From: Bacilli bacterium
Lineage (GTDB): Bacteria; Bacillota_I; Bacilli_A; RFN20; CAG-288
DNA length: 15,403 nucleotides
Assembly (NCBI GenBank): GCA_900763245.1
Contig: CAAFJQ010000181.1
Location: forward strand, 1-15,403
Reading direction: 5' to 3'
The translations under genes and the position numbers were made by a program. Below the pieces are notes generated by a model, which ran no database searches, had not been told where the DNA came from, and saw nothing but the letters and a program-made list of their open reading frames with translations. Each line of letters starts with the position of its first letter. The stretch's first letter is position 1. Of this stretch, positions 7,781 through 15,048 are shown one piece after another.

Positions 7781-7847
7781 CTGGATTTCTCCTTTCATTC
7801 ATAAGGTTTATTGAATATGCGTTTTACCAGTTGCAAAATTCAATTTC

Positions 7848-7868
7848 ATCTATAGTTTCACTATAGAT
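7848..7868. promoter_or_regulatory. Operator-like inverted repeat at the lipoprotein promoter
   Basis: ATCTATAGT (7848-7856) and ACTATAGAT (7860-7868) form a perfect 9-bp inverted repeat with a 3-base centre. It covers the -10 box of the lipoprotein promoter and its predicted transcription start, so it is a candidate repressor site. A small hairpin at the 5' end of the mRNA is the alternative. The regulator is unknown. Confidence 0.5.
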
Positions 7869-7888
7869 TGAGAATAGAAAAAAAACAA
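7860..7888 (-). promoter_or_regulatory. Promoter of the large lipoprotein gene
   Basis: On the minus strand, TTGTTT (7888-7883) and TATAGT (7865-7860) are separated by 17 bases. The promoter lies between the groEL terminator and the lipoprotein gene, so this gene is not simply read through from groESL. Confidence 0.6.
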
Positions 7889-7911
7889 GAGTTTTCTATT
7901 TAGCAAAAAGC

Positions 7912-7940
7912 AAAAAGGAGACAGGGGATTTCCTGTCTCC
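7912..7940 (-). terminator. Terminator of the groES-groEL operon
   Basis: A perfect 9-bp GC-rich stem, GGAGACAGG (7917-7925) with CCTGTCTCC (7932-7940), has a 6-base loop. On the minus strand it is followed by TTTTTGCTTTTT. It begins 19 bases beyond the groEL stop. Confidence 0.9.
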
Positions 7941-7959
7941 GATCATCTTATCTTCTGAT

Positions 7960-9579
7960 TTAGTAATCCATTTCGCCAGCAGCAGGAGCAACCGGTGCTG
8001 CAGGTTTAGGAAGTTCAGTGACGACGGCTTCAGTCGTGATGAACAAAGCAGAGATAGAAGCAGCGTTGATGACTGCAGTTCTTGTGACCTTGGTAGGATC
8101 GATGATTCCGCTAGCAAGCATATCAACCCACTTGCCAGTCTTAGAATCAAAGCCAAGAGTATCATTTCTGATCTTGGAAGCATCGATGACCTCATCGCCA
8201 TCAAATCCGGCGTTGACAGACATCTGATACAAAGGAGCAGTCAAAGAATTGAGAACGACATCGATACCCTTCTGGACATCGGTGTTTTCATCCTTGAGGT
8301 TGTTCTTCAAAGCCTTGTAGACATTCATCAAAGCGATACCGCCACCAGCGACAACGCCTTCCTGAACGGCAGCTGCTGTTGCGTTGATAGCATCTTCAAG
8401 ACGGAGCTTCTTATCCTTCATTTCGGTTTCAGTCAAAGCACCGACACGAATGACAGCAACACCGGCAGAGAGCTTTGCGATTCTCTTCTGGAGGTTCTTC
8501 TTATCATAATCAGACTTGGTCTCTTCGACCTGGCTCTTCAATTCATTGACACGATCAGCAATCATGGAAGCTTCACCGGCACCATCGACGATAGTGGTAT
8601 TCTCCTTAGTGACTCTGACCTTCTTAGCAGAACCAAGATCATTGATAGAGATGTCCTTGAGATTCATGCTGAGATCCTTGGAATAGAAGTTAGCACCGGT
8701 CATGATAGCAATATCCTGAAGGATGTTCTTCTGGTTATCACCGAACTCAGGAGCCTTGACAGCAACAATATTGAATGTGCCTCTGAGCTTGTTGACAATC
8801 AAAGTAGAGGAGACATCATTGTCGATATCATCAGCGATGATGAGCAAAGGTCTATGGCTTTCAACGACAGCCTGGAGCATCGGAAGAATATCCTGAATGT
8901 TGCTGACCTTCTGATCAGTGACCATGATGTAGGCGTTCTCAAGTTCAGCGACCATCTTCTCGCTATCTGTTACCATATAAGGAGAGACATAGCCCTTATC
9001 GAACTGCATACCCTGGACGACATCTAAGGTAGTATCAAAACCTTTTCCTTCTTCGACAGTGATGACACCATCTTTTCCGACCTTATCCATAGCCTCAGCA
9101 ATGATGTTGCCGATTTCAGCATCTCCAGCAGAGATGGAAGCGACAGAAGCGATGTCGGAACTAGTTGTGATCTGCTTAGATGTTTCAAGGAGCATCTTGG
9201 AAACAGCCTTAGCGGCCTTATCGATACCAGAACGGACCAAGACCGGATTTGCGCCTTTATCGACAGCATTGAATCCATTGTGAATCATTGCCTGGGCAAG
9301 AACTGTTGCAGTTGTTGTACCATCGCCTGCGACATCATTTGTCTTGTTGGCGACTTCATAGACAAGCTTTGCACCTGCGTTCTGTTCCTTGTCTGCCAAT
9401 TCGATTTCACGAGCGATGGAAACGCCATCATTGACGATGGTCGGTGCACCATAGCCCTTATCAAGAGCGACGTTTCTTCCCTTAGGACCTAATGTAAGTT
9501 TGACAGTATCAGCAAGGGCATCGACACCCTTGAGCATATTGTCTCTAGCTTCTTTTCCGTATGTGATTTTCTTTGCCAT
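7960..9579 (-). CDS. groEL: Chaperonin GroEL (60 kDa)
   Basis: This is the ATP-driven protein-folding chaperonin that works as a double seven-membered ring in the cytoplasm with GroES. The 539-residue protein is full length. It shows the ATP-site segments GPKGRNV (31-37), NDGVSIA (50-56) and AGDGTTTA (84-91, D86 being the hydrolysis-linked residue). The apical substrate/GroES face carries GMQFDKGYVSP, and GVVAGGG lies in the C-terminal equatorial domain. The start ATG at 9579 has AAGGAGG upstream. The C-terminal tail is unusual: Pro/Ala-rich and ending GEMDY rather than the common GGM repeats. It lies 20 bases after groES and is under the same CIRCE/HrcA control. Confidence 0.98.
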   Translation of the reverse strand: MAKKITYGKEARDNMLKGVDALADTVKLTLGPKGRNVALDKGYGAPTIVNDGVSIAREIELADKEQNAGAKLVYEVANKTNDVAGDGTTTATVLAQAMIHNGFNAVDKGANPVLVRSGIDKAAKAVSKMLLETSKQITTSSDIASVASISAGDAEIGNIIAEAMDKVGKDGVITVEEGKGFDTTLDVVQGMQFDKGYVSPYMVTDSEKMVAELENAYIMVTDQKVSNIQDILPMLQAVVESHRPLLIIADDIDNDVSSTLIVNKLRGTFNIVAVKAPEFGDNQKNILQDIAIMTGANFYSKDLSMNLKDISINDLGSAKKVRVTKENTTIVDGAGEASMIADRVNELKSQVEETKSDYDKKNLQKRIAKLSAGVAVIRVGALTETEMKDKKLRLEDAINATAAAVQEGVVAGGGIALMNVYKALKNNLKDENTDVQKGIDVVLNSLTAPLYQMSVNAGFDGDEVIDASKIRNDTLGFDSKTGKWVDMLASGIIDPTKVTRTAVINAASISALFITTEAVVTELPKPAAPVAPAAGEMDY

Positions 9580-9599
9580 AATGATGATCCTCCTTAGTA

Positions 9600-9881
9600 T
9601 TAGTCAACAACAGCAAGGATGTCCTGATCCTTGATCAGCATCCACTTCTTGCCGTTTTCTTCATAATCGGTTGTAGAATACTTCTTATAAATGACTTTAT
9701 CTCCGACATGAGCTTCTACTTTGATTTCATGTCCGTCTTTATCGACATATCCAGGACCGACAGCAACGACCATAGCAAGAGCAGATTCGTTCTCATGGCT
9801 GGTAGCAATAATAATGCTTCCGACTTTCTTTTCTTCCGGAATCTTCTCTAAAACAACATAATCTCTCAATGGTTTAATCAT
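9600..9881 (-). CDS. groES: Co-chaperonin GroES (10 kDa)
   Basis: This is the lid of the GroEL folding chamber, a seven-membered ring. The 93-residue length is normal. It begins IKPLRDYVVLEK, then a mobile loop with GSIII (21-25) in the place of the usual G-I-V-L GroEL-contact motif, followed by the conserved MVVAVGPG and VGDKVIYKKYS segments. A GGAGGTC ribosome site lies about 9 bases before the ATG at 9881. It is first in the groES-groEL operon, with the promoter and CIRCE just upstream. Confidence 0.97.
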   Translation of the reverse strand: MIKPLRDYVVLEKIPEEKKVGSIIIATSHENESALAMVVAVGPGYVDKDGHEIKVEAHVGDKVIYKKYSTTDYEENGKKWMLIKDQDILAVVD

Positions 9882-9926
9882 TTGATTTTTGACCTCCGAT
9901 ATTTGTCTTTTTTATCGACTACGATT

Positions 9927-9954
9927 ATTATAAGTGCAAAATTAGCAATTTCAA
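9927..9954 (-). promoter_or_regulatory. groESL promoter
   Basis: On the minus strand, TTGAAA (9954-9949) and a perfect TATAAT (9932-9927) are separated by 16 bases. The -35 box falls inside the CIRCE element and the predicted start is near 9920, about 40 bases before the groES ATG. Confidence 0.8.
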
Positions 9955-9968
9955 GTGTCGAGTGCTAA
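9942..9968 (-). promoter_or_regulatory. CIRCE heat-shock operator (HrcA site)
   Basis: Read on the minus strand, the element is TTAGCACTC, nine bases, then AATTGCTAA. The known CIRCE consensus is TTAGCACTC-N9-GAGTGCTAA. The first arm is perfect; the second differs at two positions. It overlaps the groESL -35 box, so HrcA binding would block RNA polymerase and heat stress would release it. hrcA is not in the window. Confidence 0.88.
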
Positions 9969-10121
9969 ATTTTGAAATTGTATTGTTTTTCAAAGCTGAA
10001 TTTGAACAGTTTTATCATCTCTTGAGCATTATTGTTTTACAGACTGAATTCGAGCCTTGTTTTTTTATTTCGCCTTGAAATTTCGCCCCACACTATAATA
10101 CTGAACGGAGGAAAGTTCGAA

Positions 10122-10244
10122 ATGCTTTCTACATCAATGGCAGCATTTTTGTCTCTCAGCTCTGTTTGTGACAGCCTAATTGCCAAAAATCATGAACTCA
10201 GAAATATAACAAGGAGTTCATATTATGAAAAGAAGATTATCTGA
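10122..10244 (+). CDS. Possible 40-codon leader ORF before the broken lipoprotein gene
   Basis: An ATG at 10122 is preceded by GGAGG (10107-10111, a 10-base gap), with a perfect TATAAT at 10094-10099, although no good -35 lies at a normal distance. The 40-residue product has a hydrophobic N-terminal stretch (MAAFLSLSSVC, residues 6-16) recalling a signal peptide, then a polar tail. Its stop (10242-10244) lies 20 bases inside the next gene, and its last codons run through a stem that covers that gene's ribosome site. It could be a leader peptide that couples translation, a decayed lipoprotein, or a chance ORF. Confidence 0.35.
   Translation: MLSTSMAAFLSLSSVCDSLIAKNHELRNITRSSYYEKKII
10192..10221 (+). 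promoter_or_regulatory. Inverted repeat covering the ribosome site of the broken lipoprotein gene
   Basis: ATGAACTC (10192-10199) and GAGTTCAT (10214-10221) are perfect 8-base inverted copies with a 14-base loop. The right arm and the bases beside it contain the ribosome site AAGGAG (10211-10216) for the ATG at 10225. Folding would hide that site; a ribosome translating the upstream small ORF would open it. The geometry is visible; the mechanism is inferred. Confidence 0.45.
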
Positions 10245-10751
10245 ATTACTATTTGGAATTGCGGCGTTGTCATCTTTATGTTCATGCGAAACCAAGCCTA
10301 TTACTGATGACTATGACATCGTAAAAAGAGATTGCCTCAAAGAAGAAAAGATTGCTCAGCTCACTCCTACAATGTCCGCAAAGGCATTTGATTCCATCAG
10401 CGTTTATCCATCTTGGGAATTTGTAGAGCCTTTGTTCTTTGCAAAAGATTGTCCTTTTACAAAAAGCGAGATCATCTCATTCAGTTAGTACACAGGAAAC
10501 TACACCAGACAATTTATCAAAAAGTCGTATCAGTGCGAAGGTACTGAACTCTATTCATACAGCAAAAAAGAAAAGATTTCCAATTGCTTCTTCGGATATC
10601 ACAAAAATATCACTGTAACAGAGGGAACTTGTGCAGCATTCTATGTCGCTGATCTGATCGAATATAAAGTCACGCCAAAAGACGGAAGAAAACCGTTTAC
10701 GTCTATGAAGAATCAGGCAATATCTTCGTCAGCATCAGAGAAGCGGACTGA
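10225..10751 (+). pseudogene. Broken small lipoprotein gene (nonsense codon plus frameshift)
   Basis: The intact gene would have coded for a lipoprotein of about 175 residues. It has AAGGAG 8 bases before the ATG at 10225, a KRR n-region, a hydrophobic core and the lipobox LCSC with C21. An in-frame TAG at 10486-10488 ends the frame after 87 codons, yet the same frame goes on with protein-like sequence containing spaced cysteines (YTGNYTRQF... to EYKVTPKD) until about 10683. There the good coding moves to the frame one base earlier, giving KTVYVYEESGNIFVSIREAD and a TGA at 10749-10751, just before a terminator. This fits a one-base deletion near 10680-10692. Two independent lesions argue for a pseudogene rather than recoding. 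I do not recognise the family. Sequencing error would need to explain both. Confidence 0.72.
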
Positions 10752-10767
10752 ATTCATCATCAATATA

Positions 10768-10800
10768 TAGGGGCTTAAAACAGCGCCCCTATTTTTATTT
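10768..10800 (+). terminator. Terminator between convergent genes
   Basis: TAGGGGC (10768-10774) pairs perfectly with GCCCCTA (10785-10791) and is followed on the plus strand by TTTTTATTT, so it ends the transcript of the broken lipoprotein gene. The same stem sits directly after the stop of the minus-strand glycosidase gene and may also serve it, though no T-run follows on that side. The T-run overlaps the glycosidase stop codon. Confidence 0.75.
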
Positions 10801-12555
10801 CGTATAAGCGTCGTATAGTCTCTGATTGATCTTTTTCATCACTTCCTTGTCGACTTTGCAGGTATCTCTTGTCAAATCATACAATCCGTTGTATTCGCTC
10901 TCAACATCTGCAAGCTGCGTATAGATAATGCCGGAAAGACCATACTTTTCAATCTGTGGTAGAAGTTGCTTGCTGTATAGTCTTTCAATTCTCTGCATCA
11001 GTTTCTTTTGCTTTTTGACTTTTCCGTGTCCATTAAACTTCGCAAACGGCGTATTGCCGAGTTTCAAAGAAACACCTCCCGCTTCTGAAATGATAAAACA
11101 ACGGGAAAAACGATTTTTTCTCTTCATGGCAGGGAAAGAATAAGTATGAACAGAGAAGAAATCGGATTCATCCGCTTCATACCAACCTGATGCTGTATCA
11201 AAGAGAACATTGCTCTCTTTCTCTTTCAGTTCTTTATAGATTCTGGAAGGATCAAACTCTCCCCATCCCTCATTGAAAATCGTATGAATCAGAATAGAGG
11301 GGTGATTATGGAACTTCTTTAGATAATAGAAACACTCCTTTTCAAATTCATCTCTTCCCTCTTCGTCTTCTCTTCCCAATTTCTTATACGAGATATGTTT
11401 CTCTTTGTTCATAAAAGATAAGACACGAGGAACACCGACATTGAAAAGATGATATCTGTTTCCGCCGCACGGATAATCCTGTATCAGATAGATGCCCATC
11501 TTATCAGCCAGATAATAGAACATATCACATTCGACTTTGATATGAACTCGCAAGCAATTGAAGCCTAATTCTTTCGCCAGTCTGATATCTTTTTCATAGT
11601 CATCATAAGACTTTACTGTGAGATTATCATATCCGTAATATCCCTGATCGAGAAGTCCGGATAAGAACAGCGGTTTATCATTCAGATACAGCTTCTTGAA
11701 TCCATCATTTTCTTTAATCTCGATCTTTCTGATTGCAAAATAAGCAGAGACAGAATCAGATTCGTTCTCCAAAGTCACATCATAAAGATAAGGATCCTCA
11801 AGAGACCAATACCTCAGATTCCCAAAGTGGAACAGTTTCTCTTCTCCGGATTTCAGCTGATAGACTTTATCTTTCCATTTCATCGTAATAAGAGAAGGCT
11901 CTACACTATCGACAACAACTTTGACACCATTGTTTTCAAAATCAGGTGTGAACTTTGCTTTCGTAATATAGTTCTTGCTGACAGATTCCATCCAGACAGG
12001 CTTATAAATGCCTGTCGTTGTCGTATAAGACCAATAGACAGGCTTCAAAGCCTGTTTTCCTCTGGAATGATGATTGTCATCGCTCTGATCTTTTACCTTG
12101 ACGATGAGATCGAATTTCTTCGGTGTTGTAGAAGGAAGATGCACTTCAAAAGAATCATACATACCGACATGATGCATCACTTTTTTATTATCGATATAGA
12201 TTGTTGCATCCTGGTCGATGCCATCAAAATGAAGGATGAGAATATCTTTGAAAAAATCATCTTCTAAAGTGACTACCGTATGATAGAAAAGAATATCATC
12301 CGGTTCAGGAAGAAGGTTCACTCTGCTGTCATAGGCTTCTACCGGAAAAGGAACCATCACTTTTCTATCATACGAAGAAGGAAGAACATCCTTTTTCGAT
12401 ACTGTGAAGTCCCAAAGCCCATTCAGACACTGATAAGAATCTCTTTTCCATTGCGGTCTAGGATAAGAAGAAAGAGGAACACCCTCTAAAAACTTATCAT
12501 CGCCTTTGAAAAGATATCCTAAATTCTTTCCTTGCTGTTTCTTAATTGCTTGCAT
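10795..12555 (-). CDS. Glycoside hydrolase family 2 (beta-galactosidase/glucuronidase-like)
   Basis: This is a retaining exo-glycosidase of the GH2 type, 586 residues, without a signal peptide, so it acts on imported sugar in the cytoplasm. The N-terminal part (about 30-180) carries the jelly-roll sugar-binding segment PRPQWKRDSYQCLNGLWDF. An Ig-like part (about 190-280) and a TIM barrel (about 285-586) follow. The acid/base is E429 in FNEGWG, and the nucleophile is E491 in ISEAGG. The segment YTQLADVESEYNGLYDLTRD near the end is typical of GH2 proteins of this subtype. It overlaps the upstream MFS gene by 14 nt, with AAAGGAAAAG before its ATG, so the two are coupled. The substrate cannot be read from sequence; beta-galactoside, beta-glucuronide and beta-mannoside are all possible. 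Confidence 0.9.
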   Translation of the reverse strand: MQAIKKQQGKNLGYLFKGDDKFLEGVPLSSYPRPQWKRDSYQCLNGLWDFTVSKKDVLPSSYDRKVMVPFPVEAYDSRVNLLPEPDDILFYHTVVTLEDDFFKDILILHFDGIDQDATIYIDNKKVMHHVGMYDSFEVHLPSTTPKKFDLIVKVKDQSDDNHHSRGKQALKPVYWSYTTTTGIYKPVWMESVSKNYITKAKFTPDFENNGVKVVVDSVEPSLITMKWKDKVYQLKSGEEKLFHFGNLRYWSLEDPYLYDVTLENESDSVSAYFAIRKIEIKENDGFKKLYLNDKPLFLSGLLDQGYYGYDNLTVKSYDDYEKDIRLAKELGFNCLRVHIKVECDMFYYLADKMGIYLIQDYPCGGNRYHLFNVGVPRVLSFMNKEKHISYKKLGREDEEGRDEFEKECFYYLKKFHNHPSILIHTIFNEGWGEFDPSRIYKELKEKESNVLFDTASGWYEADESDFFSVHTYSFPAMKRKNRFSRCFIISEAGGVSLKLGNTPFAKFNGHGKVKKQKKLMQRIERLYSKQLLPQIEKYGLSGIIYTQLADVESEYNGLYDLTRDTCKVDKEVMKKINQRLYDAYTK

Positions 12556-13963
12556 GTTCTTTCTTTTCCTTTCTGAAATAGAAGTAAATCGGAATCAGAC
12601 TGAGAAGCAGGATTCCTAATCCGACCAGATATCCATATTCGCTAGGGACAGTATCAAGAACACCTTCAAATACAGAGGATTCAACCTGACTTCCTAAGTT
12701 ACGATTCAAAGCATCTCCGATAAATGGGCCGATGCACATCGGAAGAGCAACGACAAACAGCATTCTGACACCCATGAAGATACCTTCTTCGCCTTTTGGA
12801 ATATACTGTCTTACCAAGGCATTGATGACAGTCGGAATTCCAACATATCCTAAGATCATCACAAGACCGCTTATAGCAGCATAGACTGTTCGAGGAGTCG
12901 AACCGCCTGTTGCGACTTTAGGAATGAAGAACATCATCAGAATACCGGTAGCAAAGACAACAAAAGAAGGAAGGATCATTTTGTTCTTTCCGAATCTGTC
13001 AGCTAAGAATCCGAAGATGACAGAAAGAACAGAACCGAGTAGTAGAGCAACAGCCATAACCACAGCAAAAGGAGTCAAGAATCCGGTGCCGGTGTTAGAG
13101 ATCTCACAGGTCCTTTCCATATAGACCATCAAGTAAGGGAAGAAGACCTGACATGCGGTAGCATAGACAAAATAGATAAGAAGAACAAAATATAATTTTT
13201 TATTGTTTTTAATTGTATCTTTCTTAAATCCGACAACTAACAACTTCAGATATCCGCTTTCATTTTTCTCTTCTTTTTCCTTCGGAATCAAGAAGAATGA
13301 AACAACGCCCATCAAGATGACAACTGCACCGATCAGGTAGAAGAAAAGATCCCATCTTGCATCATTTGCACCTTTTGCAGAATCCGTTGTCAGTCCATTG
13401 AGAAGAACAAAAATGACAAGCATTGCAACAAGAGGAAGGATAGAAAGAACACCTTCTGCTTTTCCTTTGTTTTCTTCTTTGATGTTCTTTGTAATATAGG
13501 AATTGAAGGAGGCATCATTTGCAGTAGAACCGAAGAAAGTCATCACACAATCGATGATAATGACCATGATGGCAGCCATGGAAGAAACCATCGCTAGCGG
13601 AATGATCTCATTTTTGGAATTGACATTGAACAGACCAAATGATGCTGTTGCAAATCCCCATAAGATATATCCGATTGAGATGAAATATTTCTTATGACCG
13701 ACTTTATCAGTCAAAGCGCCCATGAAAATTGTCGTCAAGGTCGCTACCACTGCACTGAAAGCTGTTGTCAGTGCAATATAGAGAGAGTAATCGAATCTCT
13801 CACCTGCAGGCGCCGAGAAATTGATGTAAGTGATATACGTATTCAGATACATATTCTCAATCGCCCAGGCCAACTGACCGACAAAACCGACCAGTATCAG
13901 AAACATCCACATCCTGATGCCAATACGTTCTCTTTTACCCTCGTCAATATACTTTCCTCGCAT
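12542..13963 (-). CDS. MFS sugar transporter paired with the GH2 enzyme
   Basis: The 473-residue protein has about twelve hydrophobic helices. The two classical major-facilitator loop motifs are GALTDKVGHKKY (82-93, between helices 2 and 3) and GFLADRFGKNK (318-328, in the matching place of the second half). A charged loop (about 226-258) separates the halves. The segment WAIENMYLNTYI in helix 1 resembles glycoside-cation symporters (GPH or SLC45-like), so proton- or cation-driven uptake of a glycoside is likely. It is first in a two-gene operon with the GH2 gene. No Shine-Dalgarno is seen before the ATG at 13963; the next Met (residue 18) begins helix 1, so the first ATG remains the better start. 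Confidence 0.85.
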   Translation of the reverse strand: MRGKYIDEGKRERIGIRMWMFLILVGFVGQLAWAIENMYLNTYITYINFSAPAGERFDYSLYIALTTAFSAVVATLTTIFMGALTDKVGHKKYFISIGYILWGFATASFGLFNVNSKNEIIPLAMVSSMAAIMVIIIDCVMTFFGSTANDASFNSYITKNIKEENKGKAEGVLSILPLVAMLVIFVLLNGLTTDSAKGANDARWDLFFYLIGAVVILMGVVSFFLIPKEKEEKNESGYLKLLVVGFKKDTIKNNKKLYFVLLIYFVYATACQVFFPYLMVYMERTCEISNTGTGFLTPFAVVMAVALLLGSVLSVIFGFLADRFGKNKMILPSFVVFATGILMMFFIPKVATGGSTPRTVYAAISGLVMILGYVGIPTVINALVRQYIPKGEEGIFMGVRMLFVVALPMCIGPFIGDALNRNLGSQVESSVFEGVLDTVPSEYGYLVGLGILLLSLIPIYFYFRKEKKEHASN

Positions 13964-14038
13964 TCACGAATATTTTATCTTTTCTATGCGAAGTTGTATA
14001 TGTTTATCAACTATTTCTTTTATCAGAGTAGGTTTACT

Positions 14039-14046
14039 ATTATAAT
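14039..14046. promoter_or_regulatory. Overlapping divergent -10 boxes (MFS operon and ispE)
   Basis: TATAAT reads on the plus strand at 14041-14046 (towards ispE) and on the minus strand at 14044-14039 (towards the MFS-GH2 operon). The 112-base gap between the divergent genes must hold both promoters. The -35 boxes at the right distance are poor on both sides, so these are tentative. If both are used, polymerase binding for the two units would be mutually exclusive. Confidence 0.4.
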
Positions 14047-14075
14047 AATTACTCGAAAATAACATAGAAAACAAA

Positions 14076-14954
14076 ATGAACACAATTATTGTCCGTGCAC
14101 TTGCCAAGATCAATCTGGCCATAGATGTGAAGACGAGAAGAGAAGACAATTATCATGAAATAGATATGGTCACTATCCCTTTGAAATTACACGATTCCAT
14201 TGAAATCGCTCCGATTTCAAGCGATATGTCAAGAGACACTTATTTATACTGCGATGATCCCTCTATCATCTGCGATGAATCCAATCTTGCTTATAAAGCA
14301 TTGAACCTAATGAAAGAGCACAAAAGAATCGAAGGTGCCTTCCAGATCATGATTCATAAACGCATTCCTGTCGAAGCAGGATTAGGAGGAGGAAGCGCAG
14401 ATGCAGCCGCTGTCATCCGTGCTCTTGATAACTATAGCAAAGAAGACAAAAACGAGCTTATCCAGATAGAAGACAGTCTCTCTTTGCAAGTGGGAAGCGA
14501 TGTTCCTTTCTGCATTCATAACAAGCCTAGCCGCGTACAGGGCATCGGTGAAAAACTGACACCTATCGAAGTCAAAAATCACTACTATGTCCTGATTGTC
14601 AAACCGAACATGGGGCTTTCCACAAAGTCAGTCTATGAAGCCTATGATCTCTATGATCAAAGCACAATCAAGCATCCGAATATCGATGAACTGATTCTTG
14701 GACTGAAAGAAGGCAATGAAGAGCTGATTGGAAAGAACATGATCAATGTTCTTTCCTATCCTGCCATCAAAGCTCTCCCTCAGATTCAGGATCTGCTGAA
14801 TGAAATGAAGGACTTGTCTCTTCCTTTATGCGGTATGTCAGGTACGGGTTCTGCATGTTTTGCAATCAGCGAAGACAAAAAGCACCTTGAACACTGTAAT
14901 CACATCTTTGAAAGAAAAGGTTATTCCTGTTACTTCACTGAATTCGCAATTTAA
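14076..14954 (+). CDS. ispE: 4-diphosphocytidyl-2-C-methyl-D-erythritol kinase (IspE)
   Basis: This cytoplasmic GHMP-family kinase phosphorylates CDP-methylerythritol with ATP, the fourth step of the MEP isoprenoid pathway. The 292-residue length is normal. It shows AKINLAIDV near the start with K11, YHEIDMV (26-32), the ATP-binding glycine loop PVEAGLGGGSADAAA (98-112), GSDVPF with D142 (the catalytic Asp by family knowledge), and the late GHMP motif CGMSGTGSACF. No Shine-Dalgarno precedes the ATG at 14076; the upstream bases are A-rich. The start is fixed by AKINL lying at its usual distance from the N-terminus. The gene stands alone between a divergent promoter and a terminator. Confidence 0.96.
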   Translation: MNTIIVRALAKINLAIDVKTRREDNYHEIDMVTIPLKLHDSIEIAPISSDMSRDTYLYCDDPSIICDESNLAYKALNLMKEHKRIEGAFQIMIHKRIPVEAGLGGGSADAAAVIRALDNYSKEDKNELIQIEDSLSLQVGSDVPFCIHNKPSRVQGIGEKLTPIEVKNHYYVLIVKPNMGLSTKSVYEAYDLYDQSTIKHPNIDELILGLKEGNEELIGKNMINVLSYPAIKALPQIQDLLNEMKDLSLPLCGMSGTGSACFAISEDKKHLEHCNHIFERKGYSCYFTEFAI

Positions 14955-14966
14955 TCCATTCGACAA

Positions 14967-15000
14967 GGAACACTGCTCAATAATGTAGTGTTCTTTTTTT
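14967..15000 (+). terminator. Terminator of ispE
   Basis: A 9-bp stem, GAACACTGC (14968-14976) with GTAGTGTTC (14985-14993, one G-U pair), has an 8-base loop and is followed by seven T. It lies 13 bases after the ispE stop. Confidence 0.9.
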
Positions 15001-15026
15001 GTTTCTTTATTATTTTTCTATATTAT
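14999..15026 (+). promoter_or_regulatory. Promoter of the AAA ATPase gene
   Basis: TTGTTT (14999-15004) and TATTAT (15021-15026) are separated by 16 bases. The -35 box begins in the T-run of the ispE terminator, so the ATPase starts its own transcript directly after ispE ends. Confidence 0.5.
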
Positions 15027-15048
15027 GGTAAACTTATTTCGTAAAAAG

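Noticed and set aside
7781..7798. Alternative lipoprotein start at 7798
   Set aside because: It would place six residues before a normal lipoprotein signal; the ATG at 7780 has AAAGGAG in the right place.
9024..9278. ORFs overlapping groEL in other frames (also opposite the lipoprotein, GH2 and MFS genes)
   Set aside because: They lie wholly inside strongly supported genes, lack ribosome sites and read as low-complexity Ser/Leu- or Arg-rich shadows.
10032..10121. Upstream extension of the 40-codon leader ORF to an ATG at 10032
   Set aside because: It has no ribosome site, and the extension would span the TATAAT at 10094-10099; the ATG at 10122 has a GGAGG.
10486..10488. TAG in the small lipoprotein gene as a recoded (pyrrolysine or readthrough) codon
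   Set aside because: A frameshift is also needed downstream and no recoding signal is seen; decay explains both lesions more simply.
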